Source: Lusitaniella coriacea LEGE 07157 (lineage in GTDB: Bacteria > Cyanobacteriota > Cyanobacteriia > Cyanobacteriales > Spirulinaceae). Taken from it: a DNA stretch of 64,000 nt. The position numbers were made by a program, and so were the translations under genes. Location of the stretch: the NCBI RefSeq assembly GCF_015207425.1, contig NZ_JADEWZ010000025.1, forward strand, positions 1 through 64,000, written 5' to 3'. Shown here in pieces: positions 47,628 to 56,854 of this stretch. The notes beneath the pieces were generated by a model that was not told the DNA's origin, searched no databases, and worked only from the letters and a program-made list of their open reading frames with translations. Each line of letters opens with the position of its first letter. The stretch's first letter is position 1.

Positions 47628-49682
47628 TTAAGCGCGATCGCGTGGAGTATTGTTTGGTTTTTGAGAGGAAGGAGGAGGCGTTTGAGGTTTAGCCGCCGAT
47701 TGCGAAGGTCTTAGAGTTTGAGCTGGCGGTTTCGGCGTGGTTTGGCTTGGTTTTGTCTCCTCAGAACTCAAGAGTTGCTTAACCTGCGCTGCGAGGGTTC
47801 CCAATTTCCCTTCATCCAGGAGGGTATTAATCAAGGACAAACCACTCGTGGAGAGTAAGAGTTTATTAATATCTCCAACACCAGAACCGTTGCCGTTCGT
47901 GCCATTTGCACCAGGGAAAGAGTAAATTTTTGTCTCGCCCAAAACGCCACGCTGGGGTGCGAGATTTCGCGAGATTTCCGGCAATTTCTCAGCAATATCG
48001 GGAAGAATGCCTTCTAAAAGCTTGGCAACGCGGTTTGCAGTACTGAGGGCATTTTCCGCTTCAATTAGCGCTTGACTCCCTTCCGCTTCAGCGAGGGCTT
48101 TTATTCTGTTTGCTTCAGCAAGGGTGCGAATCGATTCCGCTTCCAATTCTGCGGCTTGACGAGCGATTTCCGCTTGACGGCGACGGCGGAAAACATCGAG
48201 TTCGACGACGTTTTGTTGGGAAATTCGCTGCTTTTCGGCTTCTTTTTCTGCCGCGATCGCGGAAAGTTGGCGTTCCCGTTCTGCACCTTCCACTTCTTGA
48301 GCGGTAATTACGCCTGCTTCCGCTTGCGCCCGTTCTGCTTCAGCCACGAGTCGATCGCGTTCCTTGTTCGCGATCGCGATCGCGGCTTCCTCTTGAGCGG
48401 TTTTCGACTCTCTTTCTGCCTCCGCAACATCAATCCGCGCCCGCAACAACTCCGCATCCACCATTTGCTGGCGTGCAATTTCCGCTACTTCTGCTTCTTG
48501 TTTTTGCACAATTTGAGCTACTTTCAGCTTTTTATTCTGTTCCTCCAAAGCAATATCCGCTTCAATTTGACTTTGCTGAATGGACAGTTTTTTGTGAATA
48601 TTTTCCTCCTCAACTGCCTTTTCCTGCAAAATTTTATTGCGTTCGATCTTTGCCGCTTCCTTATCTTTTGCCTCTTGAATTTCTCGCTCTCGTTGTGCCG
48701 TAAGTGCCTCAATTTCTTGCTGCTGCGTTAATCTCAATGCCGCGACTTCTTTAGTTTGATTGAGTTGCGCCGCTTCTGTCTCTTGACTAATTTGTAGCGA
48801 TCTTTTCTCTGCATCGAGTTCTTGCTGTTCGATCGTCACTTTTGTTAAGAGTTCGACCTCTCGTTTTTGTTGAATCGAACGCTGAATTGTTTCCGTTCTC
48901 AACTTCACGCCTTGCGCGTCGAAGAAGTTATTTTCATCGTAGGTATCACTTTCTTCAATCTCGGAAATCGCGATATTATTCAGCGTTAAACCCACTTTTT
49001 TTAGGTCTTGCTGAATCAAGTTATAGACTTCATCCGCAAACCCTAATTTATCCGAATCAATTTCCGCTAAACTCTTCTTCTTCGCGGCAGCACGGATAGC
49101 ATCGTCAGCGCGTTTTTCCAGTGCCTCTTTAATATCTACTTCGGAAATCATTCCCTTCTTCGACAATCTCGCTGCCGCATTTTTCACATCTTCCTTATCC
49201 GCGCTAATGCAAACATAGAAAGTAACGCGCATATTTGCTCGTAAATAATCCTGCGTGCGAACCGCTAAATGATCCGTCCGTTCCACATCAATAGAAATCT
49301 CACGCAATGGCACGCGAGTCAGTTCGTGAAATCCCGGCAAAACGACACATCCGCCGTGGAGAATAACCGTTTGTTGTTTGACAAAGAGTCCACCCGTTCT
49401 TACAAAAGCTTCGTTATTGGGCGTAATCTTGTAAACCAGTTTGTAAGACCACAAACTTAGAACGAGTAAGACGAAAACGCCAACAACAAGGCTAGCCGGA
49501 AACAAAATTCCATTACCAAAATTTTGGAGTGCGATGGGTTGTTCCACAGAAGAGGCATTTTGAGCAATTAATATCTCTTCAGTTTTGCGATTAAAACCAG
49601 GACTCAATTCCTGGATTTCTTTATCTACTTCAACAGTAGAAATAGAGGGTAATGATTCTAGTAGTGCAAGCCAAAATAACAT
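47628..49682 (-). CDS. flotillin-family (SPFH) membrane scaffold, YqiK-like
   Basis: 684 residues. One membrane helix (about 59-80, ILFPASLVVGVFVLLVLSLW) precedes an SPFH domain (VYKITPNNEAFVRTGGLFVK, LREISIDVERTDHLAVRTQD, YLRANMRVTFYVCISADKED). A long charged coiled coil of Glu/Ala/Gln repeats covers about 270-560, as flotillins use to oligomerise. The C-terminal end is a Pro/Ser/Gln-rich tail. Flotillins organise lipid microdomains. Its upstream neighbour is a YqiJ-like gene 5 nt away, matching the yqiJ-yqiK pair of E. coli. The N-terminal extension before the helix is longer than usual. Confidence 0.92.
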   Translation of the reverse strand: MLFWLALLESLPSISTVEVDKEIQELSPGFNRKTEEILIAQNASSVEQPIALQNFGNGILFPASLVVGVFVLLVLSLWSYKLVYKITPNNEAFVRTGGLFVKQQTVILHGGCVVLPGFHELTRVPLREISIDVERTDHLAVRTQDYLRANMRVTFYVCISADKEDVKNAAARLSKKGMISEVDIKEALEKRADDAIRAAAKKKSLAEIDSDKLGFADEVYNLIQQDLKKVGLTLNNIAISEIEESDTYDENNFFDAQGVKLRTETIQRSIQQKREVELLTKVTIEQQELDAEKRSLQISQETEAAQLNQTKEVAALRLTQQQEIEALTAQREREIQEAKDKEAAKIERNKILQEKAVEEENIHKKLSIQQSQIEADIALEEQNKKLKVAQIVQKQEAEVAEIARQQMVDAELLRARIDVAEAERESKTAQEEAAIAIANKERDRLVAEAERAQAEAGVITAQEVEGAERERQLSAIAAEKEAEKQRISQQNVVELDVFRRRRQAEIARQAAELEAESIRTLAEANRIKALAEAEGSQALIEAENALSTANRVAKLLEGILPDIAEKLPEISRNLAPQRGVLGETKIYSFPGANGTNGNGSGVGDINKLLLSTSGLSLINTLLDEGKLGTLAAQVKQLLSSEETKPSQTTPKPPAQTLRPSQSAAKPQTPPPSSQKPNNTPRDRA

Positions 49683-49687
49683 ACTTT

Positions 49688-50401
49688 TTAGTTCCTATGG
49701 GAATCGCGAATATCCTGTTCGTTTGCCAGCCATTTATCTTCATCGGACGTATCTTTGGCAATGACTAAATAACTATGCGTCCGACGATCGATCACGAGAA
49801 CGAGTTGTCCCCGATGTGGGATTGCTGTTGCCCATTGGGGAATTGTTGCGCTCACGCTAACAAGATTTTGTTCGGCATCTGAAACATCGACCTGACCGAT
49901 TTTTCCTTCAATCACCGAGGGGATTTTTTTGGAAACAACCGTTCCCACACAACCAATCAGGCGATCTCCACTCGCATCTTGTCCGAAGGGTGCAAATAAC
50001 TTACCAATGGGACGAGAAATCCAACTGCCAACAAACAAACTGGAGATAAAAGAAGCTACAAAGATCAACCCGCCAATTCCGAAAAAAGTGGTTGGAATTC
50101 TTCCGGTAAATCTTGCAACAAAGACGTTGAGCATCCAACCGATTAACCCCCAAAAGCTAAAGTCGGTGGCGAGTAAAAGAATCAGGGGAACTTTCCCCAC
50201 CCCCAACCATCCGAGAATGTGAACGACGCTGAAATCGAAGTCTCCGTCAACTTCCGCGTCTGCATCCACATCCCACCAGTCCCCATCCGCATCTAAATCG
50301 AGATCGTCGTCTCCCCCGCCAGAGGCGATAACGAAGATGAACAATGCGACACCAAGTCCTAAAAGGAGCCAATAGGGGAGGTTTGCAAGATCGTAGAGCA
50401 T
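49688..50401 (-). CDS. YqiJ-like OB-fold membrane protein
   Basis: The start at 50401 (MLYDLANLPYWLLLGLGVAL) is preferred over ATG 50485, whose extra residues are not protein-like. 237 residues: an N-terminal helix, a short Asp-rich stretch (GGGDDDLDLDADGDWWDVDA), two or three more membrane helices, then a C-terminal OB-type beta domain (IGCVGTVVSKKIPSVIEGKI, GQVDVSDAEQNLVSVSATIP, RGQLVLVIDRRTHSYLV) of the NfeD/YqiJ kind. Such proteins partner flotillins; the flotillin start is 5 nt downstream. The Asp-rich loop could bind cations. Confidence 0.88.
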   Translation of the reverse strand: MLYDLANLPYWLLLGLGVALFIFVIASGGGDDDLDLDADGDWWDVDADAEVDGDFDFSVVHILGWLGVGKVPLILLLATDFSFWGLIGWMLNVFVARFTGRIPTTFFGIGGLIFVASFISSLFVGSWISRPIGKLFAPFGQDASGDRLIGCVGTVVSKKIPSVIEGKIGQVDVSDAEQNLVSVSATIPQWATAIPHRGQLVLVIDRRTHSYLVIAKDTSDEDKWLANEQDIRDSHRN

Positions 50402-50505
50402 GGGTGCGAGTGAAAGAGAACTTTTTCTACTTCTAGTGTAAAGACATTCCCCAGTCGAATGGTGCTGAAATAGGAGCCAGCACATTGCTCAAAGCCTTGC
50501 CGTAC

Positions 50506-50612
50506 GGGCGGATTGCATCCGCCCTATCCCCCTACGAAATGAAACCCCAGAGGGCGAAACAGGCGACACCCCAGGGAATGAAACACAAGAGGGCGCAAGC
50601 ATTGCGCCCCTA
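50506..50612. repeat. palindromic intergenic repeat upstream of the CHAT operon
   Basis: Two palindromes: GGGCGGAT-TGC-ATCCGCCC (50506-50524) and GGGCGCAA-GCA-TTGCGCCC (50591-50609), with an ACCCCAGAGGGCG stretch between. Related sequence occurs in frame inside the CHAT gene at 52519-52596, and the second palindrome alone recurs inverted at 50919-50937. It lies within the leader of the CHAT operon and may fold in the mRNA. Confidence 0.8.
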
Positions 50613-50676
50613 CAGGAGTTGACTGAAATGACCGTCAGGTTAGAATCGAGGAGAAAACCCGCTTTTTCCCCTCAAT

Positions 50677-53600
50677 ATGGACGAACAACGCATTCAAGCT
50701 TACCTCGCGCTGATTCAAGAACTCCTTGCTTGTCCCGGTGGGGAAGAAAACCAAGTCCTCAATCGCCATTCGGAATTGATTGATGAAGGATTTGTTCAAA
50801 TGTGCGGCGTGGTGGCGGAACAGATGCGAGGGGAGGGGGGAGAAGATGAGGCGGGGTTTTTGCTTCAGGTGGCGCAACAGGTGGCGGAATATCTCCAAAA
50901 TGCGGAAAAACCTCGTAGGGGCGCAACGCTTGCGCCCGAAACCGCGTCCGAATCTTGCGACGGAACTCAACCCAACGCAACACCGGAGGAGTATTTCAGA
51001 TTTTTAATGCAGGTGTTGCAAGCTATCGTTGAAAGCAAAAACAATCCCCAGGTCGTTTATCCGATCCTCGCGCAGCATCAAGACAAACTCGACCTAGTTT
51101 TTGCAGAGATTCTCAAACGGTGGTTTGAAGCCGAACTCGACCCCGATGATTCAGAGAAAAATCAAGCTTTGGCGGCAATCCTGAATAGTTTTGCGGTTGA
51201 TATTCAAGAATTTCCCTTGGGAAGTCGAGCAAATAATATTGAAATCGCGATCGCGGCATACGAAAAAGCCCTCCAAATCCGTACCCGCGAAGCCTTTCCC
51301 CAAGATTGGGCAATGACCCAAAACAACCTGGGCAATGCCTACTCCGACCGCATCACCGGAGAGCGAGCCGAAAACCTCGACCGCGCGATCGCCTCCTACA
51401 ACAACGCCCTCCAAATCCGTACCCGCGAAGCCTTTCCCCAAGATTGGGCAACGACCCAAAACAACCTGGGGACTGCCTACAACAACCGCATCACCGGAGA
51501 GCGAGCCGAAAACCTCGACCGCGCGATCCGCATTTATCAAGAAGCTCTTGAAGTCTGTACCCGTACCGCTTTCCCCCAAAACCACACAGAAACCCTCAAT
51601 AACTTAGGCTTCACCTACCAAGATCAATCTCGCCACTACACCGCAGACCCCGAAAAGAAACAAACCGCTCTCCACAACGCCTACAACACCTTTGAACAAG
51701 CCCTCGATACCGTCGAATTCCTGCGAGGCGAAATCGTTTCTGGTGACGAAGCCAAACGCAAACTCAACGAAGAATGGAACAGACTCTATCGCGGCATGGT
51801 GGAAGTGTGCCTAGAGTTGGGCAACCACAACACTGCTATTGAATACGTTGACCGCAGCAAAGCCCGCAACCTCGTGGAACTCATCGCCATCCGCGACGCA
51901 TACCCCGAATGCGAAATTCCTTCTAAAGTTCGCCAACGCCTGCAAGACCTCCGCCAAGCCATCGACGAGGAAGAACGCCGCCTCAACCAAGACCCCAACC
52001 CCAACTACACCCACATCACCCAATTGCGGCAGGAATTCCAAAACAAATTCCCCTACAAACCCGTCACCTTCGACCAAATCCAAGGATTATTGGACGAAGA
52101 AACCGCGATTCTCGAATGGTATATCCTCGGCGACAAATTCCTCACCTTTACCCTCACTTCCCAAACCCTTAACCTTTGGACATCTTCTGAAGATGACTTA
52201 GAGCAATTGGGTAACTGGGCTGTTGAATACTTAACCGCTTATTACCAATCCAAAGAGCCTTTGCAAAAAGCTTCGGACGCACTAAAAGAAGCCAAAACGG
52301 ACGAGGAAACAAAAGAAGCTCAGCGACTGCTGAAAGAAGCCCAAGAAATTTGGCAAAATCCCCTCGCCGAACGCCTCGAAATCCTCGCTCAAATCCTCCA
52401 CCTCGACGAAATCCTCCACAACCTCTTTGAAAACTTCCCCTCCTGCAAAAAACTGATCCTCATCCCTCACCGTTACCTGCACCTGTTCCCCCTTCACGCT
52501 CTCCCCATAGTCATCTCCGTCGGGGCGGATGGCATCCGCCCTGTCCCTCCAAGGAACAAAACCCCAGAGGACGCAAGCATTGCGCCCCTACAGGAATTGT
52601 TTGGGAATGGTGTCGCCTACGCCCCCAACTGCCAACTGTTGCAACAAGCCCAAAATCGCTCCCGCCCGGACTTTAAAAGCCTCTTCGCCATCCAGAACCC
52701 CAAGGAAAACCTCGCTTTCGCCGACCTCGAAGTTGAAACCATCAGCAACATCTTCCCCAAACCCACCATCCTTGAAAGAAAGAAAGCCAAAAAATCCGCT
52801 CTCCTCTCCTCCCGCGAAGACCTCACCCAAACCAATCATCTCTACTTCTCCTGTCACGCCGCTTTCAACAACACCTCTCCCCTCGACTCCGGTTTAGAAC
52901 TTGCCGATGGTATTCTCACCCTTGAAGATATCATCAGTTCTCTCAACCTCAGTCGATGCAGTCTCGTCACCCTTTCCGCCTGCGAAACCGGACAAGTCGC
53001 AATTGACACCACCGACGAATATATCAGCCTTGCTAGCGGTTTCATCCTTGCAGGAAGTCCCAGCGTCATTGTCACCCAATGGTCGGTGAATCAAGTCTCC
53101 ACCGCCCTCCTCTTGATGAAAACCTACGAAACCCTCCAACAAAATCCCGGTAAACTTACCATCGCACTCAAAACCGCTCAAATTTGGCTGCGAGACACCA
53201 CCGTTGAAGGGTTTAAGGAATGGGTGCAACAGTCCCCCCTCCTGACCAACAGTTGGCGTAAGACACTCCAAACATTTTTCAACAATATGGCGGACAATAA
53301 AGATAGGAAGCCCTACCAGTCCCCCTATCATTGGGCGGCGTTTTGTGTTGTCGGAAAAGGAGAACAAAAAATGGCAAGCGATGCCGATAAAATTCAAGCG
53401 TTTGTGAGTCTCATTGAAGAAAATACCGATAAGCTTGTTGCCGAACACGGGCAGAGTTTGAGCGAACTGCGAAACCAACTCGGTGATGATGATGAAAAAA
53501 ATGTGGAAGTAATTGAAAAGTGGTTGCAAGACACGGACAATCAGCTCTATCAAACCTATTCTCAAACCTTAGACTCGATTAATCCCCTATTAGGTGCAAC

Positions 53601-53739
53601 GGGAGAAAAGGGATTTGGTGGCAGCAAAGCTACTCCAAAAAAGACCAGCAAATCTCTACAAGAGATTATCGGTAATATCACGAAACGCAATACAAATCCT
53701 CCTCCTTCTCCAGAGCAAAAATCCAATCCGCCATCGTGA
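50677..53739 (+). CDS. TPR-CHAT caspase-like protease
   Basis: 1020 residues. The N-terminus has two helical modules typical of cyanobacterial CHAT proteins (RIQAYLALIQELLACPGGEE; YFRFLMQVLQAIVESKNNPQ). TPR-like 46-residue repeats follow (about 190-330), two of them near-identical (ALQIRTREAFPQDWATTQNN). The CHAT domain covers about 560-900: the catalytic His is H727 in LYFSCHAAFNN and the catalytic Cys is C769 in LSACETGQVA, both intact, ending SPYHWAAFCVVGKG. After it come about 130 extra residues: an acidic helical module (QAFVSLIEENTDKLVAEHGQ) and a Pro/Ser/Lys tail. Two repeats have entered the frame (residues about 81-89 and 615-640). The stop overlaps the start of the next gene (GTGA), so the two are coupled. 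The protease target is unknown; the coupled membrane protein is the obvious candidate. Confidence 0.93.
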   Translation: MDEQRIQAYLALIQELLACPGGEENQVLNRHSELIDEGFVQMCGVVAEQMRGEGGEDEAGFLLQVAQQVAEYLQNAEKPRRGATLAPETASESCDGTQPNATPEEYFRFLMQVLQAIVESKNNPQVVYPILAQHQDKLDLVFAEILKRWFEAELDPDDSEKNQALAAILNSFAVDIQEFPLGSRANNIEIAIAAYEKALQIRTREAFPQDWAMTQNNLGNAYSDRITGERAENLDRAIASYNNALQIRTREAFPQDWATTQNNLGTAYNNRITGERAENLDRAIRIYQEALEVCTRTAFPQNHTETLNNLGFTYQDQSRHYTADPEKKQTALHNAYNTFEQALDTVEFLRGEIVSGDEAKRKLNEEWNRLYRGMVEVCLELGNHNTAIEYVDRSKARNLVELIAIRDAYPECEIPSKVRQRLQDLRQAIDEEERRLNQDPNPNYTHITQLRQEFQNKFPYKPVTFDQIQGLLDEETAILEWYILGDKFLTFTLTSQTLNLWTSSEDDLEQLGNWAVEYLTAYYQSKEPLQKASDALKEAKTDEETKEAQRLLKEAQEIWQNPLAERLEILAQILHLDEILHNLFENFPSCKKLILIPHRYLHLFPLHALPIVISVGADGIRPVPPRNKTPEDASIAPLQELFGNGVAYAPNCQLLQQAQNRSRPDFKSLFAIQNPKENLAFADLEVETISNIFPKPTILERKKAKKSALLSSREDLTQTNHLYFSCHAAFNNTSPLDSGLELADGILTLEDIISSLNLSRCSLVTLSACETGQVAIDTTDEYISLASGFILAGSPSVIVTQWSVNQVSTALLLMKTYETLQQNPGKLTIALKTAQIWLRDTTVEGFKEWVQQSPLLTNSWRKTLQTFFNNMADNKDRKPYQSPYHWAAFCVVGKGEQKMASDADKIQAFVSLIEENTDKLVAEHGQSLSELRNQLGDDDEKNVEVIEKWLQDTDNQLYQTYSQTLDSINPLLGATGEKGFGGSKATPKKTSKSLQEIIGNITKRNTNPPPSPEQKSNPPS
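50915..50940. repeat. palindromic repeat inside the CHAT gene (first)
   Basis: GTAGGGGCGCAACGCTTGCG and three further C, with the palindrome GGGCGCAA-CGC-TTGCGCCC at 50919-50937. It encodes RRGATLAPE in a linker between the two N-terminal modules and is in the opposite orientation to the upstream intergenic copy. Confidence 0.7.
52519..52596. repeat. palindromic repeat inside the CHAT gene (second)
   Basis: GGGCGGAT-GGC-ATCCGCCC (52523-52541) and a one-mismatch CGCAA-GCA-TTGCG palindrome (52569-52587), ending CCCCTACAGGAATTG. This matches the intergenic copy at 50506-50620 in order and spelling, without the internal duplication seen there. It encodes 26 residues (615-640, VGADGIRPVPPRNKTPEDAS then IAPLQE) just before LFGNGVAYAPN, in a loop of the CHAT domain. 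Confidence 0.8.
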
Positions 53740-55106
53740 AAAATCCGATCCTCAGTCTGTACGCTTTTCATCTCCGCCAAACCTTTGACGATGCTCCCAA
53801 TACGGCAAGTCAGGACGCGGCAACTCTTTGGGAGAGTTTAACGGAAGTGGGGCAAATTCTTTCGTTTCCCGAACTGCAAAGTTTGAAGTCTCAACTAATT
53901 TCTTATTCTCCAGACGAACGGGGAAATTATCAATATAATTCTCAACAGGAAAATGACTTAAAAAATGAGTGGTTAACTCATCATGGGGACGCTCTAGAGT
54001 TGACCCCAATCCCCACATCAATGGGGTTTAAAATCAAAGGAACGTTTCAGCCTTTCCGCCTCCACGATACCTATTGCGCAGATATTACACTCTCCCCGGA
54101 GATCGCCGATCTCGATATCGCTCCCGAACAGCTTTCCGCATTTAATCCGCCCGTATTAATTGAAAAAATTAATGCCAATTTAGGAAAAGTCATCGTTCTG
54201 CACGGCGAACAAAATTATTGGACGAAACCAAAAGAGCGGGATGCAGAAAAGTGGGTGAATGTGTTGTGTGCCAATACTCATTTAAATCCTCGGTTTGTCG
54301 ATGAAGGGGAATTGTTTAATTGTCCTTGCTTTCTTTTTGAAGCGGAGGATGTAACGATTATTATTTCCTTGGCAAAACCCAAACAACTGGACTTGGAACG
54401 GGCAAATGCAAACTACGATTGGTTGAGGGATTTGTTTTGGAGTCAAAAAAAGGTCGATTCCACTTATAAGGAAGCTCAAAAATGCTATCAAGCAGCGCGA
54501 CATCTTTACAGCACATTAGAAGCAAAAGTGCAAGACTTTTACGTGTTGCTTAATGAGAACCCAGAAAAACGTTTAGATTGTCTTGACGCTCTCTTGAAAA
54601 CTATTCCCAAAAACCTTTTGCAATACAATTGCTACATTAGAGATTTAAAAGCACATCGCACGACAATTGCAACGAATCTCGTTAATTTTAACAATCGTTT
54701 AAAACGGTTGAGAGAATCGGAAAACACTTTTAACGCTTGGTTGAATTATTCTAATGAAAAATATCCTCGCCATCTCGCTCAAATTCAAACATATATTCAT
54801 TACCTCGAACCGGGAAAAGACTTGTTCGGCAACCTGATAAATACGATCCGCGCAACGGTTGAAGTGGAACAAGCTCAAAGGGAAAAAGAGCTACAAAATC
54901 ACCTGCAATCGATTGGAATTGGGATCGCTGCGGGGGCAATTGTAGCTTCAAGTTCCGGGTTAATCGTACAACCGAAAACAGAGAGAATTGAGATCTTTCG
55001 TATGTCCTTACATCCCTTTATTTGGTCGTTGATGTTGAGTGCAATTTGCGCGATAGGGTTTTGGGGGATTGCGGAGGTGTGGTTGGGACGGAAGAAAAAC
55101 GGGTGA
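53736..55106 (+). CDS. coiled-coil protein with C-terminal membrane segments, CHAT partner
   Basis: 456 residues with no recognised family. GTG start overlapping the CHAT stop by 4 nt. The N-terminal about 200 residues look globular (SLYAFHLRQTFDDAPNTASQ; VIVLHGEQNYWTKPKERDAE). Residues about 225-375 are long helices with heptad-like spacing (QKKVDSTYKEAQKCYQAARH; LVNFNNRLKRLRESENTFNA). Two hydrophobic segments close the protein: a glycine/alanine-rich IGIGIAAGAIVASSSGLIV (about 394-412) and a classical helix LMLSAICAIGFWGIAEVWL (about 430-448), then a basic end. The weakly hydrophobic first segment is glycine-rich, as in some pore-forming or fusion-type helices. It may be a membrane effector or anchor controlled by the protease; that is inference from coupling only. 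Confidence 0.85.
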   Translation: MKNPILSLYAFHLRQTFDDAPNTASQDAATLWESLTEVGQILSFPELQSLKSQLISYSPDERGNYQYNSQQENDLKNEWLTHHGDALELTPIPTSMGFKIKGTFQPFRLHDTYCADITLSPEIADLDIAPEQLSAFNPPVLIEKINANLGKVIVLHGEQNYWTKPKERDAEKWVNVLCANTHLNPRFVDEGELFNCPCFLFEAEDVTIIISLAKPKQLDLERANANYDWLRDLFWSQKKVDSTYKEAQKCYQAARHLYSTLEAKVQDFYVLLNENPEKRLDCLDALLKTIPKNLLQYNCYIRDLKAHRTTIATNLVNFNNRLKRLRESENTFNAWLNYSNEKYPRHLAQIQTYIHYLEPGKDLFGNLINTIRATVEVEQAQREKELQNHLQSIGIGIAAGAIVASSSGLIVQPKTERIEIFRMSLHPFIWSLMLSAICAIGFWGIAEVWLGRKKNG

Positions 55107-55119
55107 TTAGAAAACTTAA

Positions 55120-55160
55120 GGGGAATCTCCCCAATTTATAAAGGCGGGTTTCCCCGCCCC
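55120..55160. terminator. hairpins between convergent genes
   Basis: GGGGA-ATC-TCCCC (55120-55132) and GGCGGG-TTTC-CCCGCC (55143-55158). On the minus strand the second is followed by TTTATAAATT. They sit exactly between the partner-gene stop (55106) and the pepA stop (55166) and may end both transcripts. The second is also a common intergenic palindrome type. Confidence 0.5.
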
Positions 55161-55165
55161 TACGT

Positions 55166-56629
55166 TTAACTCATCGCCCAATTCACCAACGTCCTCACCG
55201 GAAAGCCCGTTGCGCCGGAATTATTAACGCCAACCTCTTTATCCGCCCAAACTGGGCCCGCAATATCCAAATGCGCCCAAGGGGTTTTTTCCACAAATTC
55301 CTTTAAAAAGAGTGCCGCCGTAATCGAACCGCCTGGGCGAGGTCCCGTATTTTTCATATCGGCAATGGGGGACTTTAAGCCCTCGAAATAAACCTCTTCC
55401 ATTGGCATTTGCCAAAACTGTTCCCCTGCCAATTTTGCCGCGTCTTGGAGTTGCGTCGCGAGAGCGTCATCGGTACTCCACAACCCCGCAATTTTATTGC
55501 CCAATGCAACAATACAAGCTCCGGTGAGGGTTGCCAGATCGACAATCGCATCAACTTCTAATTTCTCTGCAAAAACTAAGGCATCCGCTAAGGTGAGTCG
55601 TCCTTCCGCATCGGTATTATTGACCTCAATGGTTTTGCCATTCGAGGCGGTGAGGATGTCGCCGGGGTGCATCGCATGACCGCTAATCATGTTCTCGGCG
55701 GCAGCACTGATAAAATGAACCTCAACATCGGGTTTGAGTTGCGCGATCGCGCGAGCTGCCCCTAAAGTGGCTCCAGCCCCGCCCATATCCATTTTCATCG
55801 TTTCAATCCCACTTCCCGATCCCTTGATGTTCAATCCCCCGGAATCGAAGGTTACGCCCTTCCCCACAATCGCCAGTTTGCGACGCGGTGTCCCTTTTGG
55901 TTTGTAGGTAAGATGGATGAATTTTGGGGGTAAATCCGATGCCATTGACACGCCCAAATACGCCCCCATTCCCAACTTTTCGCAGTCTTCTTTTTCCAGG
56001 ATTTCTAAGGTTAAACCGTAATCTGTCGCAATGTCTTGAGCGGTTTCTGCAAGGGTACTTGGCGTTACCGCATTGGCAGGAGCCGCAACCAATTCCCGTG
56101 CTAAGATCGTCCCCGCACAAATCGCCTCAGCCTTCTCAATCGCCGCCTCTCGATTGCCCAAGCCCAACAATTCAATGCTTTCTAGCTTCAACTCCTTCTC
56201 ATCGGGTTCCGACTTGAAACGATTATCAGCGTGCAGAGCCAGAATAATCCCTTCTGCAAGAGCTTGAGCCGAAATTGTCTCGTTTTCCACCACCGGAAAA
56301 CCAATTCCCAAAACTTTACTCTTTTTAGCAAGGCGAGCCACTGCTGCGGCACTATTCCGTACAGTCTCTACTGTTAGATCCGACGCTTTCCCCAAACCCA
56401 CTAAAATAAGTTTGCGAACCGCACTACTTCCCCCAATGCGAGTTGTTGCAATACTCCCGGCTTTGCCTTCAAATTCTTCTTCTGCAATCAATTCTTGAAT
56501 CGTCCCGGCAAACGCCTCATCCAGCTTTGCCAAGTCGCCTGTCACCTCAACAGCACCCTCAAATAATCCAAGGGCGAGAATATCTCCAGTCCAATCAAGC
56601 GGTTTTGTGTCTACTGCTTTAATCTGCAT
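55166..56629 (-). CDS. pepA: cytosol (leucyl) aminopeptidase
   Basis: M17 family two-metal aminopeptidase, forms hexamers in the cytoplasm. 487 residues with an N-terminal macro-type domain (1-165) and the catalytic domain. Metal and catalytic residues: [20 protein letters not shown] (with Lys and Asp), [19 protein letters not shown] and the family signature [15 protein letters not shown]. The C-terminal end [20 protein letters not shown] is conserved in type. Some PepA proteins also bind DNA; nothing here suggests it. The ATG lies 5 nt from a partial MITE-like left end (56635-56650). Confidence 0.97.
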   Translation of the reverse strand: MQIKAVDTKPLDWTGDILALGLFEGAVEVTGDLAKLDEAFAGTIQELIAEEEFEGKAGSIATTRIGGSSAVRKLILVGLGKASDLTVETVRNSAAAVARLAKKSKVLGIGFPVVENETISAQALAEGIILALHADNRFKSEPDEKELKLESIELLGLGNREAAIEKAEAICAGTILARELVAAPANAVTPSTLAETAQDIATDYGLTLEILEKEDCEKLGMGAYLGVSMASDLPPKFIHLTYKPKGTPRRKLAIVGKGVTFDSGGLNIKGSGSGIETMKMDMGGAGATLGAARAIAQLKPDVEVHFISAAAENMISGHAMHPGDILTASNGKTIEVNNTDAEGRLTLADALVFAEKLEVDAIVDLATLTGACIVALGNKIAGLWSTDDALATQLQDAAKLAGEQFWQMPMEEVYFEGLKSPIADMKNTGPRPGGSITAALFLKEFVEKTPWAHLDIAGPVWADKEVGVNNSGATGFPVRTLVNWAMS

Positions 56630-56768
56630 TCTTTTACGTCTGATGTGAATTTGAAACTGTATTACCGTAGCTTGAAAATCGAGAACAGAAAAGGAAATTG
56701 TAAGATGCTTTGAAACTGGTTATCGAGCGATTGTTACCAAAGCTGTTAATTCCTCACCCCGTCTCCCC

Positions 56769-56815
56769 AATTGGTAATTGGTAATTGGTAATTGGTAATT
56801 GGTAATTGGTAATTG
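56769..56815. repeat. heptanucleotide tandem repeat AATTGGT
   Basis: Six uninterrupted copies of AATTGGT (56769-56810) plus AATTG, between pepA and the methyltransferase gene. This is a short tandemly repeated repetitive (STRR) sequence of the cyanobacterial kind. Confidence 0.9.
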
Positions 56816-56854
56816 CGAATTGTTACCCCGTCTCCCCCTCTTCCCCGCGTCAGC

